64,000 nt of DNA from Pedobacter antarcticus (GTDB lineage: Bacteria > Bacteroidota > Bacteroidia > Sphingobacteriales > Sphingobacteriaceae). The DNA lies in assembly GCF_900112985.1 (NCBI RefSeq), contig NZ_FONS01000001.1, positions 369,730 to 433,729 on the forward strand, in the 5' to 3' direction. This document shows, one piece after another, positions 55,954 to 64,000 of the stretch (position 1 is the first letter of the stretch; every line of letters starts with the position of its first letter). The notes beneath the pieces are model-generated. The model ran no database searches, was not told the DNA's origin, and saw only the letters and a program-made list of their open reading frames with translations. A program made the translations under genes and the position numbers.

Positions 55954-56170
55954 GGGTAAATTGAACTGTAGTTAGTTTCTATAAATTAAGAACACATGTA
56001 ATAAAGTCAATGGCCGCGGCTTTTCAAAAGACCAGAATCTTTTAGGAAAGACCAGCGGCCTTACGCTGCGATAAATATATTAATTTGTTTACTTTTCGAA
56101 ATGTAATGGGATATCACGGACTGAAATGGTCACAGGTTGCCTGGCTAAAAAATCATTAAGTCTGCACCTA

Positions 56171-56290
56171 TTATCGGGCGATTTGAGCTAATCCTCCGCC
56201 AAACGAATGTCCTGTAAAGCTCAACTCCGCACCGCCTAATTTACTAATTATGCAATATAACGTCTTTGGGGTATCGATTCGATAATTCAA
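56171..56290 (-). pseudogene. Remnant of a lipase-like alpha/beta-hydrolase gene
   Basis: One minus-strand frame here reads KLGGAELSFTGHSFGGGLAQ then a stop at 56171. GHSFGGGLAQ is the nucleophile elbow of class-3 lipase-like hydrolases. The frame is closed upstream by another stop, and neither the rest of the fold nor a start codon is present. An adjacent frame also holds hydrolase-like residues (ELSNRYPKDVIL), suggesting a frameshift. It is the residue of a lost gene directly downstream of the nucleotidyltransferase pair. Confidence 0.5.
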
Positions 56291-56301
56291 TTAATTTATC
56301 T

Positions 56302-56796
56302 TTAATTTTCATCGGCAGGATCCAGAAAATTGCCCTTTTTAGATTTCATTAACTTTTGTAATGTCTTAACATCTGTAATATCTTGTCTGCGGCCGGAGAC
56401 TTGTTTATTTTTCACCAGATCATTAAGGCCAATATAGTTGATGACAAGATCATTCTCGAGTTCTATCTTTTCCATGTTTAAGATTGCATCACTAAACTTA
56501 ACTCCATCAATGAGGTTCAGCACGTCAATCCTTAATGGTGGATATCCGATCTGGCTAATTAATCCTTCTGTTAAAAAATCCTCCTTCTGGAAGCCTAGAG
56601 ATTGCAACCCAAAATCATTGACGACTTTGAGCATTCGAATTGCATTTTCTTCAGATACGTTGATCCAAATATCGAGATCACCTGTGTGACGAGGCTTACC
56701 ATGAAATGCCAATGCATAACCACCCACAACCATGTACTCAACACTATATTGGTTTAACAATTTAACAAAATCTTCAAAATCTTCGGCTAATGTCAT
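56302..56796 (-). CDS. Nucleotidyltransferase-fold protein (AbiEii/DUF6036-like), possible toxin
   Basis: 164 residues. The N-terminal motif VVGGYALAFHGKPRHTGDLD has the GG...and Asp-x-Asp-type residues of the minimal nucleotidyltransferase fold (about 23-48). The remainder contains PPLRIDVLNLIDG and NDLVKNKQVSGRRQD. Such proteins modify tRNA or protein ends in MNT- or AbiEii-type toxin-antitoxin systems, or act as antitoxins. It overlaps its partner gene by 4 bp (56793-56796). The activity cannot be decided from sequence alone. Confidence 0.75.
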   Translation of the reverse strand: MTLAEDFEDFVKLLNQYSVEYMVVGGYALAFHGKPRHTGDLDIWINVSEENAIRMLKVVNDFGLQSLGFQKEDFLTEGLISQIGYPPLRIDVLNLIDGVKFSDAILNMEKIELENDLVINYIGLNDLVKNKQVSGRRQDITDVKTLQKLMKSKKGNFLDPADEN

Positions 56797-57224
56797 GCGT
56801 AAATTCTTTTCTTTACCAGTTTAGTTTTATCCATTCTTTGTCCCTTTGTTAAAGATTGAGAAATGATATGAGTAACTGCAGCAGCACGCTCTTTTACCGG
56901 CCGACCCAACCAATATATCAGATCATGTTGTTCATCATTTGCATCTTTCAGCATAACCCTTCTTAATACAGGCGCTATCTTCCTTATTCGGGGTTCAGGA
57001 GCAGGTTTAGGCTTTAAAATAATATTTTTACGTTCTATTCGTATTTCCTGGTTTTCATAAGCGACTTTAGCCTTACTCAAATAATTACTAATGGTATTGT
57101 AATTAAACTGTGGATAGCTTAAACAAAAGTTCTTTAGATTAGAAAATACTTCAAAAGGATTCTCTGTATTATTTTTCCAAAAAACTACGATTACTCTTTT
57201 CCCCTGAACACTTAGTATTTCCAT
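56793..57224 (-). CDS. Partner of the nucleotidyltransferase, possible antitoxin
   Basis: 143 residues. The N-terminal part is small and basic-aromatic. A Pro/Lys-rich linker (KPKPAPEPRIRKIAPVL) follows. The C-terminal segment HDLIYWLGRPVKERAAAV resembles the YW-x-RP-x-ER motif I recall in proteins encoded next to nucleotidyltransferases. No catalytic site is seen. The stop overlaps the start of the nucleotidyltransferase gene by 4 bp, as expected for a coupled two-gene module. Confidence 0.6.
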   Translation of the reverse strand: MEILSVQGKRVIVVFWKNNTENPFEVFSNLKNFCLSYPQFNYNTISNYLSKAKVAYENQEIRIERKNIILKPKPAPEPRIRKIAPVLRRVMLKDANDEQHDLIYWLGRPVKERAAAVTHIISQSLTKGQRMDKTKLVKKRIYA

Positions 57225-57228
57225 ATAC

Positions 57229-57236
57229 CAAATATA
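57229..57236 (-). promoter_or_regulatory. Candidate promoter -7 box of the nucleotidyltransferase pair
   Basis: On the minus strand this reads TATATTTG (TAnnTTTG). It ends only 4 bp before the ATG at 57224, so the transcript would start at or next to the start codon and be nearly leaderless. Confidence 0.35.
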
Positions 57237-57350
57237 ACAAATATCATAGCAATATTAGTCATATGAACAAAAATAGTCCCGATTGCCCCACCTTATGATC
57301 CTTAGCCCACCCGCTCAACGATCAACAACGCCCCTGTAGGTAATTCCATA

Positions 57351-57383
57351 AAAAAGCAACCATTAAATAATGGTTGCTTTTTT
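57351..57383. terminator. Bidirectional hairpin terminator
   Basis: GCAACCATT and AATGGTTGC enclose a four-base loop, flanked by A-run and T-run on both sides. It lies downstream of the isomerase-like gene (minus) and separates the sugar-utilisation operon from the nucleotidyltransferase pair. Confidence 0.8.
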
Positions 57384-57415
57384 GTTTCTCGATTATAAAT
57401 ATCAGTCCTGGAAGC

Positions 57416-58849
57416 CTAGCAAACCTGTATCGTTTTCACTTTTAATATTTCTCCCAGTTTTTCAATACGTGATGCTAGGTGTCCCTTACCAATCGCACAG
57501 TGATGCGCTGGTCCCTGCCTGTTCCATGCTTCGACAAAATTCCTTGCACCCAAAGAAAACCGGTAACGACTGTTGGTATTGCCAATTTCCAGAATACTGC
57601 CAGGCACAGATTCACCCTCAGCCACCAGAAGTTTCAATTGACCATCTCCTGTTTCGACAACTGAAAGCAACGTAACAGGACCATGGCTCACAGACATCTC
57701 CACGGACAAACCACTACCAACTTTACCATGATAAACCTGTAGGGGCCGCACTTTGATCTTCCCTTCTGCTATCCCCGGATGACAGGGACCGTCATGCCCC
57801 ATCAGCACTACGTCGTCGGTAAAATCCATAGCATAATACTCTGTGAAGGAACCACCTGCGCCAAAACTGTCGAGAATTTTCATAGCTTGAACGTTTTTGA
57901 TTTCGTATTCGCCAGCTACAGGTACATTACGTCCGGTCAGGAGCGAATTACCAAGAATAACTGAAGTTGTAGTATTCTCGTTAACCGGATTTCCACTTCC
58001 CTTATGGTAATAAGCCAGGGACCCCAATTGATATTTGCTGACCAGCTTATCCAGTGCTACCGCAGTCTGAGCTGCCCTATGTAACTCTTCCTGCTGGCAA
58101 TCATCTTGAACATCAAATTCCGAATGAATATCCAAAAGCTTAGCAGAAACCTCTGTTTCTGTAACTTCCGCTCTTATACCTGATAATTCATCCACTTCAA
58201 TCACCTCCATATGCCCGCCGAATGTGGCAAGCTGCAGAGCCAGATCAGTATAAATATCTAACATTCCACTATAATAGTTGCCCATTATTCCCATCCGGTT
58301 ATAATACATTGTCTTTGCTACACCGGCAGCTTCAATCCATTCCCGGACCTGGTTCCAGACATGATCGTCATTCCGGAGCATACCCGTTATCTGGAAAAAC
58401 GGAATTTTACTGCGGTTAAAAACATTTGCTATTTCCGGAACAGCACAGGATGAACAATGTGCCAGCCATTCACCGGTCATTACCGTTCTATCAGTTAAAT
58501 TATTAAAACTTTTATAATCTATACTCGCCTCAGGTGAAAGATTAAGTATAATAACCGGCACATTTGCTTTTCTAACTACTGGCAATACCGTAGATGATAA
58601 TGCATAAGTAGGAACGTATAAAAATATAATATCTACATCTTTGATTTTAAATGTCGTTCCAGCTTCAAAAGCTTTTTCCGGGGTATCTATTAAACCCAGA
58701 TTTACAATTTCGGCATCGAAACCCTCCATATTTACTGCGACCTGATTCAAATAATCTGTCAGTCTCGCCTTTAAACCGTCAAACTGCTCCCAATAAGCCT
58801 CCAGACCTATACCGAAGAGGCCGGCTTTCACCTTTGTTTTTGTATACAT
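57416..58849 (-). CDS. L-arabinose/L-fucose isomerase-family protein
   Basis: 477 residues from the ATG at 58849, 5 bp after the hydrolase stop; the open frame runs further but overlaps that gene. The fold is recognised from KAGLFGIGLEAYWEQF, VDIIFLYVPTYALSS, LDSFGAGGSFTEYYAMDF (catalytic Glu candidate), VLMGHDGPCHPGI (His candidate) and the late HHCAIGKGHL. The family isomerises L-sugars to ketoses with a divalent metal. This member is distant from classic AraA, so the sugar is uncertain. As the last gene of a SusCD-GH106 operon it may act on a released sugar. Confidence 0.82.
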   Translation of the reverse strand: MYTKTKVKAGLFGIGLEAYWEQFDGLKARLTDYLNQVAVNMEGFDAEIVNLGLIDTPEKAFEAGTTFKIKDVDIIFLYVPTYALSSTVLPVVRKANVPVIILNLSPEASIDYKSFNNLTDRTVMTGEWLAHCSSCAVPEIANVFNRSKIPFFQITGMLRNDDHVWNQVREWIEAAGVAKTMYYNRMGIMGNYYSGMLDIYTDLALQLATFGGHMEVIEVDELSGIRAEVTETEVSAKLLDIHSEFDVQDDCQQEELHRAAQTAVALDKLVSKYQLGSLAYYHKGSGNPVNENTTTSVILGNSLLTGRNVPVAGEYEIKNVQAMKILDSFGAGGSFTEYYAMDFTDDVVLMGHDGPCHPGIAEGKIKVRPLQVYHGKVGSGLSVEMSVSHGPVTLLSVVETGDGQLKLLVAEGESVPGSILEIGNTNSRYRFSLGARNFVEAWNRQGPAHHCAIGKGHLASRIEKLGEILKVKTIQVC

Positions 58850-58854
58850 GTATT

Positions 58855-61800
58855 TTATTTTATTTCTCTGATTTTCTCTCTGACTATAGTCACAGGTCCT
58901 AACAGGCCAGACTCGAACAATGGTGTATCTGCCTTGTAAGGCTGCGATGACGTAAAAGTATACCGCCCACTGGTACGCGGTTGATTGTTTAGTAACCATG
59001 CCGGCCACTGGTCATTAACCACGCCGTCAAATGGTTTGTGCTCATCACCGATCAATCTGTTCGGCCATAAATTAACTACCTCAATGCTCAGCTTATTCTT
59101 CTTCTTTAAAAGGCCGGAAATATCAACTCGCCATGGCGCGGTCCAGACGACGCCCAGGTCCTTTCCATTAAGTTTTATTCTTGCCATATTTTTGACTTTA
59201 CCCAAATCCAGATAGACCGGTGTTTCTGCTTTAAGATCCGACGCTGAAAGATCAAACTCCTTTTGATAAACTGCTGTACCTGAATAATATTTAATGCCCT
59301 CATTCTCATTTTTAGACCAGTCCGTTAGTGTAGGAAAAACCTGATTTGCCGGCCCGCCCCATACCGGGTCGAATTTTACTTCCCAGGGACCTCCAAGCGT
59401 CAAAACCGGATCCAGACTTTTTTTCTTTTTAATTAGAGCAGGTTTCCAGGTGTTATCTGCTGAGAATAACACAAATATGCTTTCATAAGCATCCAGTTGC
59501 AGAGGAACCAATGTCTTTTGTCCAATCGTCTCAAACTGATCTGTCTGTGTAATCTTCCCTGTAACCGCATTCCAGAATTCAGGTGATCCTTTTACAGACC
59601 TGAATTCTGCTGTCAAATCCACTTGTCTGTCTGTTGTATTGGAAACAAAGTAAAGATCCCAGTTCTCATCAGTTCTGTGTGTGTACCTAACAGGGCCGTC
59701 TGCTTTAAAATCTTCGATTAGATCCAGGGCACTCAATATTTTAGCAGTCGTTTCATAACGTGGATAAAGATCATCGAGATTTCTACTTACTTGTCCACCC
59801 CAGATCAACTGCCCTTTTCCATAACTGCGAAATGTTTCCTGAGCCGGATTTTGTGAACCTCCCCAGATAGTGTTACTCATCGTCAGCACCTGCTGATCGC
59901 AGGCCGGATAATTAACGAGACTTGGCGATCTACGTGGAGGGCTGCCTACGACTGTTGCTCCTGCACTGACCAGTTCGCCTATTTTTGTCAACAATGCCGG
60001 CGTCATAGATTCATAAGCAGGTAATACTAAAATCCGGTAACTGGCACCACCAGGAAATACTACCTGCTTATTTTTCACAGAAGCTTTTAATAATTGTAAT
60101 GGTGAACAACCATCAAAATTATAACCTCTGCGGTCGCCGATAGTATCTCCAACGATGGCTGTTGAAGGCGGTACAAAGACTAGCGGTGAACCTTCAGGTG
60201 TCAGGTAAAGTATATCTGCTACCGTACGCCCCTGTTGTAACAGATATTGAGACCGTGTTACGTAATCATGATAGCTGCCTGCCATAGGCCACCAAGTCTG
60301 ACTTCTGTCCCAGTGCACACCGTAAGGCCCCATAGTCGCTCCGGGTTTCAAAGAGTCAGGTAAGAACTGATTTTGAAAAGTATGGTATACAAAACGGTTT
60401 ATCCCAGCCGCAAAAGCCCAGTCGCCCTGATTTTTGATTGACCCGGGATGTTGTTGCCAGCCTTCCCCCCCTTGCGCGGTGAAAGCCTCCGCAGGAATTA
60501 GTGATTTCCCCATTATATGGCCTATTGAAGTTGCCTCAATAACACTATAAGTCGAATTGAACCCAAAACCTTTACTCCAGAATTCTGCCATGGGCACATC
60601 TGCGACACTTCCCAGATCAAGATCTGAAGTCGGATTCATATCATAAGGCTCAATCGACAATTCCAAACCATGACGATGGGCATATTTCCTCACATGTTCT
60701 GCATGGTTCTCTAAAACCAGTTCCTGAGAAGTCTGTCTCAGGTCCCATAAGAATCTTTCACTTTCTTCTAAACTCCCCACAACGCTCCCGGCATAAACCG
60801 GGTAATACCTGATCGGATCATAACCTCTTCGCCGCAAAAATTCATTTCGGAAATTCGCGGTCCAGTTCTGTGCGCCCATTTCCCAGCTATCCATATGTAA
60901 ACGCTTTAATCCGCCGCCATTACTTTTATTAGTCTTCCCTATTCTTTTCAGCAAGCTGCCTACGTAGACATCCAAATGTGCATTAATCGCAGTAGTATCA
61001 AATTTGTCTGCTTCAAAACCTAGACCAGGAAAGGATGCAGGCCGGGTAATAGCCCCATTATTACGGCTGACAAAACGCATTACAGTCCAACGTCCGCTGG
61101 CCGGAGTCCAGTTAAGCGTACCATCTGCCTGCATTTTTCCAGTCAGATCTATAATTTTGCTTTTCTGAATAGCAGACTTGCTGTTTCCTTTCAGCGCGGA
61201 CGGCGAGGGCATTAATGCTCTCACCTCTCCTGAACTGTATGGTGCACGGTAAAAAAGCGCCTTTTCTTCATAATCTTCAATGGGACTTCCTTTTTCCACT
61301 TCCGGAAATGCCAGTACTGCCACATCTTCATAATAATGCATCCAGTCCTTTTTGAAATCATCAGTGAGATTCCCTTCACCAAAAAATGGCTTCTTAGGTA
61401 GTGGCACAGGCAATACGATCTTTTTACCTTCGCCGCCTGATACCGAAACCTGGCTGGAGACCAAATGCTTCATAGATTGCTCTGGTTTAACCCAGGGGCC
61501 CCCGCTCCCTGTCCAGCCTGGTCCGATACCTAAAGTTATTTCAATCCCCAGTCTTCTGGCTTCCTTTTCGGCAAATACGAAAAGCGATTTCCAGGTTTCA
61601 CTTAAAAAATCGACGTTACCTCTGGGAACGCCAACATTTACTTCCAGAAAAATCAAGTTCCCGATCCCGGCTTCTTTCATAGACTCCAGATCTTTAGTGA
61701 TAGATGCTGCAGTCATATTCCCATCCATAAAATACCAATAAACACCAGGCTTGTAAACATCGGGTGGTTTAATAAAATTTACGCGCAGGTTTTGAAGCGG

Positions 61801-61881
61801 TAATTGTGCATAGGTAGTAGGTACGCCAGATAACAGAAGGACAAAGAAAATCCGCGGAAGTAAATGCATTTTTAAATTCAT
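58855..61881 (-). CDS. Exported glycosyl hydrolase, GH106-type alpha-L-rhamnosidase
   Basis: 1008 residues. A signal peptide (about 1-25) is followed by the GH106 opening KPPDVYKPGVYWYFMDGNMT and SMKEAGIGNLIFLEVNVGV. Next come GIGPGWTGSGGPWVKPEQSM and HMDSWEMGAQNWT (acidic pair near the barrel). The C-terminal half adds beta-sandwich segments such as YLDLGKVKNMARIKLNGKDL. GH106 enzymes cleave alpha-L-rhamnose from plant or bacterial glycans. It lies 24 bp after susD and before the isomerase-like gene, forming a saccharide-utilisation locus. Confidence 0.85.
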   Translation of the reverse strand: MNLKMHLLPRIFFVLLLSGVPTTYAQLPLQNLRVNFIKPPDVYKPGVYWYFMDGNMTAASITKDLESMKEAGIGNLIFLEVNVGVPRGNVDFLSETWKSLFVFAEKEARRLGIEITLGIGPGWTGSGGPWVKPEQSMKHLVSSQVSVSGGEGKKIVLPVPLPKKPFFGEGNLTDDFKKDWMHYYEDVAVLAFPEVEKGSPIEDYEEKALFYRAPYSSGEVRALMPSPSALKGNSKSAIQKSKIIDLTGKMQADGTLNWTPASGRWTVMRFVSRNNGAITRPASFPGLGFEADKFDTTAINAHLDVYVGSLLKRIGKTNKSNGGGLKRLHMDSWEMGAQNWTANFRNEFLRRRGYDPIRYYPVYAGSVVGSLEESERFLWDLRQTSQELVLENHAEHVRKYAHRHGLELSIEPYDMNPTSDLDLGSVADVPMAEFWSKGFGFNSTYSVIEATSIGHIMGKSLIPAEAFTAQGGEGWQQHPGSIKNQGDWAFAAGINRFVYHTFQNQFLPDSLKPGATMGPYGVHWDRSQTWWPMAGSYHDYVTRSQYLLQQGRTVADILYLTPEGSPLVFVPPSTAIVGDTIGDRRGYNFDGCSPLQLLKASVKNKQVVFPGGASYRILVLPAYESMTPALLTKIGELVSAGATVVGSPPRRSPSLVNYPACDQQVLTMSNTIWGGSQNPAQETFRSYGKGQLIWGGQVSRNLDDLYPRYETTAKILSALDLIEDFKADGPVRYTHRTDENWDLYFVSNTTDRQVDLTAEFRSVKGSPEFWNAVTGKITQTDQFETIGQKTLVPLQLDAYESIFVLFSADNTWKPALIKKKKSLDPVLTLGGPWEVKFDPVWGGPANQVFPTLTDWSKNENEGIKYYSGTAVYQKEFDLSASDLKAETPVYLDLGKVKNMARIKLNGKDLGVVWTAPWRVDISGLLKKKNKLSIEVVNLWPNRLIGDEHKPFDGVVNDQWPAWLLNNQPRTSGRYTFTSSQPYKADTPLFESGLLGPVTIVREKIREIK

Positions 61882-61905
61882 AGCTAAGTTTCGATTTCGT
61901 CAATA

Positions 61906-63414
61906 TTAGTATCCCGGGTTCTGTGTTAAATTTGAATTCAGGAATAACTGTCTGTCCGGTATAGGAAAGAATGCTTCATAACCGTCAAATTTATAGTCAT
62001 TCGGAGAAAAGGAAACCCCGCTTCGATCTACCGTCGGATTGGCTTTCTCGGACTGTCCATGTGCATTCATTAAAGCCGTTAACTGTGTAATTGTCAATGC
62101 TCTTTTCAAATCAAACCAGCGGTCATTTTCAAAAGCCAGCTCTACACGGCGCTCATGACGGATCGCAATCCGGAAATCTTCCTGTCCCAATGCATTCAGA
62201 CTTTTAAGTCCGGCCCTGGTTCTCACCTGATTAATGTACTGATAGGCATTCCCTGGCCCACCCTGTTCATTAATAGCTTCTGCCAGCATTAATAAAATAT
62301 CTGCGTAACGCAGTACCGGCCAGTTATCATCAGTTCTTCCATCTATTGTATGCGGATGGTTATATTTGTTGACAAAAGGAATCCCTATAAATTCTCCTTT
62401 GGCGTTAGTATATCCTTCTTTCAACGCAACCGCCTTGCGCAAGTCTCCGGTTTCAAATTCGTTGATTATGCTTCTGGTTGGAATATTCCACCCCTGAGGA
62501 CGACTCGTCGGAAAACCGGTAATCGCGCCCTCCGAACCTCGCGGCGCAAATGCATAGATAAAACTACTCCATTCTCCAAGGTTATTACCTCCCTGGTATT
62601 GTACCTCAAATAAAGACTCAATGTTATTTTTTCTGGCTGGATCAAACACAGCAGCGTAATCTCCCACCAGGGCATAACCTAGTGTTAAAACCTCTTTTAA
62701 AGTTAGCTCAGCTTTTGGATAATCTTTGATGGTCAGATAAACTTTCCCCAGCAACCCCAGAGCCGCACCTTTAGAAGCACGTCCGACGTCCGCAGCCGCA
62801 TATTCACTTCTGGCCGGTAAACTGGCAGCAGCCTCTGTCAAATCTTTAATAATCTGATTATAAACGACCTGCTCGTCACTCCGGACGGTTTTAAATGCTT
62901 CAGCAGAATTTTCGAGTGGTTCAGTCATTAAAACCACAGGCCCGAAATAGCGTACAAGATTAAAATAATAATACGCCCGGATAAACTGAAGCTCACCCTG
63001 ATACTGTTTTTTTTTCTTTTCGCTGATTCCAGGCACGTCATTTAGTTTCAAAAGCGCATAGTTGATATTATATAAGGCGTTATAACTCTGACTGTACAGC
63101 TCTGAAATATTGACATTAGTCGCAGTTAAGTTCCAGAATTCGAATGCTTCCGCCCGGTCAGTCTGTCCCCTGTCAGAGGGATTAAGCTGAATGGTTGTAT
63201 TGTCTGATGGCATCTCTGCAAAAACGTACTGACTATTCACATGATCCTGTAAAGAACTGTATGCACCGTTTACGGCCTGCTGAAATTCTTGTTCATTCTT
63301 ATAAAACCTGTCCGCTGTCTTCTTCGTAGGGTCAGAGAGGTCGAGGAATGATTTTTTACAGGAAGTAATTGTCAGTACACAGCATAACAATGATATTTTA
63401 TATAGATAATTCAT
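61906..63414 (-). CDS. SusD/RagB-family outer-membrane nutrient-binding lipoprotein
   Basis: 502 residues. The lipobox is TITSCKKS (Cys19). The TPR-rich SusD fold includes KKTADRFYKNEQEFQQAVNG, QFIRAYYYFNLVRYFGPVVL, RYADILLMLAEAINEQGG and HERRVELAFENDRWFDLKRA. It binds glycan at the cell surface and closes over the SusC barrel. The gene lies 32 bp after the SusC-like gene and 24 bp before the GH106 gene. Confidence 0.95.
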   Translation of the reverse strand: MNYLYKISLLCCVLTITSCKKSFLDLSDPTKKTADRFYKNEQEFQQAVNGAYSSLQDHVNSQYVFAEMPSDNTTIQLNPSDRGQTDRAEAFEFWNLTATNVNISELYSQSYNALYNINYALLKLNDVPGISEKKKKQYQGELQFIRAYYYFNLVRYFGPVVLMTEPLENSAEAFKTVRSDEQVVYNQIIKDLTEAAASLPARSEYAAADVGRASKGAALGLLGKVYLTIKDYPKAELTLKEVLTLGYALVGDYAAVFDPARKNNIESLFEVQYQGGNNLGEWSSFIYAFAPRGSEGAITGFPTSRPQGWNIPTRSIINEFETGDLRKAVALKEGYTNAKGEFIGIPFVNKYNHPHTIDGRTDDNWPVLRYADILLMLAEAINEQGGPGNAYQYINQVRTRAGLKSLNALGQEDFRIAIRHERRVELAFENDRWFDLKRALTITQLTALMNAHGQSEKANPTVDRSGVSFSPNDYKFDGYEAFFPIPDRQLFLNSNLTQNPGY

Positions 63415-63446
63415 GATGATCTCATTTAATTGATAATAGAATTGGA

Positions 63447-64000
63447 TTAAAAATTAATTCTTGTGCCCACAGAAATTGTTCTCGGTACAGGATATGCCTC
63501 CATATCTCTGCCCGGACTAATCACATCGTTGCCATTATTAGCTCTCGCCCCATTAACTTCTGGATTATTACCGGGATATTTTGTGAACAGGAAGGCGTTG
63601 TCAACACTAACGAATAGTTTGGCATCAAAAAGGTTTCTGACTCTCGGAATGGTGTAACCCAGTGTGATGTTTTTGACCCATGCGTAAGTGCCCTTATAAA
63701 CATACCTTGAATTTGATTCCCTGGTGAAATAGTAGGTGTTGGATCCTGCCTGTTTTCCCGCTCCAGGCTGTTGTTCAGATCTCCAGCGGTTCTGCACTTC
63801 TGAAAGCACATTAAATACCCCATCAATATTAGCGAGATTCATTTCAATAGCGCGGTAAAGATCTCCACCATATGATCCATTTAATAAAACACTTAAATCA
63901 AATCGTTTGTAACCGACATTCCAATTCCACCCCCAGGTAAACTTTGGATTTGGATTACCTATAACAACCATATCTTCAGTGTCATACGAAATAGCTCCAT
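63447..64000 (-). CDS. SusC/RagA-family TonB-dependent receptor (partial, C-terminal part)
   Basis: The frame is open from the right window edge to the stop at 63447; the N-terminal plug lies outside. About 184 residues are visible, including the family marker VIGNPNPKFTWGWNWNVGYK and the C-terminal beta strands DMEAYPVPRTISVGTRINF. The final Phe is the usual outer-membrane assembly signal. With the SusD gene 32 bp downstream it forms the uptake unit of the GH106 locus. Whether it carries an STN domain cannot be seen. Confidence 0.95.
   Translation of the reverse strand, partial: GAISYDTEDMVVIGNPNPKFTWGWNWNVGYKRFDLSVLLNGSYGGDLYRAIEMNLANIDGVFNVLSEVQNRWRSEQQPGAGKQAGSNTYYFTRESNSRYVYKGTYAWVKNITLGYTIPRVRNLFDAKLFVSVDNAFLFTKYPGNNPEVNGARANNGNDVISPGRDMEAYPVPRTISVGTRINF

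Noticed and set aside
58850..59008. N-terminal extension of the isomerase-like protein
   Set aside because: It lies inside the 3' end of the GH106 gene and has non-coding-like composition. The ATG at 58849 fits the operon spacing.

Overview
The window looks like chromosomal DNA of a Bacteroidota species, most likely Sphingobacteriaceae (Pedobacter-like). Evidence seen: two SusC-type TonB-dependent receptors, one SusD lipoprotein, an ECF sigma/FecR pair, many short lipoprotein signals, few recognisable Shine-Dalgarno sites, occasional TAnnTTTG promoter boxes, and moderate-to-low GC. The genus is inferred from gene content only. No rRNA, tRNA, CRISPR array, integrase or insertion sequence was seen.

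Layout. 1-2773 (minus): an ECF sigma factor, a FecR anti-sigma factor and the N-terminal part of a SusC-like receptor with an STN signalling domain, cut by the window edge. 2950-9756: a secreted Gly-rich protein, an MFS transporter/gluconokinase pair, a secreted CocE-type hydrolase, an aldose-epimerase-like protein and a single-domain response regulator. 10-16.5 kb: a Lys-rich miniprotein with a long leader, a glycine-zipper lipoprotein, a cold-shock protein, an SDR-type protein, a beta-CASP nuclease, an orphan haem oxygenase and an OmpA-family protein. Several strong hairpin terminators separate convergent genes here.

16.6-22.6 kb (minus) is the most interesting block. Five genes with 1-4 bp spacers encode a flavin disulfide reductase, an ABC ATPase, a fused ABC permease/binding protein, EgtB and EgtD. 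I read this as an ergothioneine operon that joins synthesis, uptake and possibly thiol recycling. The binding-protein domain appears circularly permuted. 22.7-25.8 kb is a copper operon (copA, a CopZ-like chaperone, and an AraC regulator carrying an HMA-like sensor domain).

26-35.6 kb: a secreted GDPD, a zinc alcohol dehydrogenase, and a long minus-strand run metN-metI-metQ, two exported proteins of unknown role, a DUF4349 lipoprotein and truC. 35.7-45.8 kb: a CusA/CzcA-type pump whose inner-membrane gene is fused to a TolC-like channel, its adaptor, a small Asp-rich exported protein, a lipoprotein, a NIPSNAP protein and an MscS-type channel. 46-54.3 kb: a soluble PAS histidine kinase and a second RND operon (HAE1 type) whose outer-membrane factor gene is interrupted by an in-frame TAA. 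54.4-57.3 kb: small genes (cupin, PRC-barrel, a 52-residue membrane peptide, an acidic protein), a lipase-like remnant and a nucleotidyltransferase pair resembling a toxin-antitoxin module. 57.4-64 kb: a polysaccharide-utilisation locus (SusC, SusD, GH106-type alpha-L-rhamnosidase, arabinose/fucose-isomerase-like enzyme) running off the right edge.
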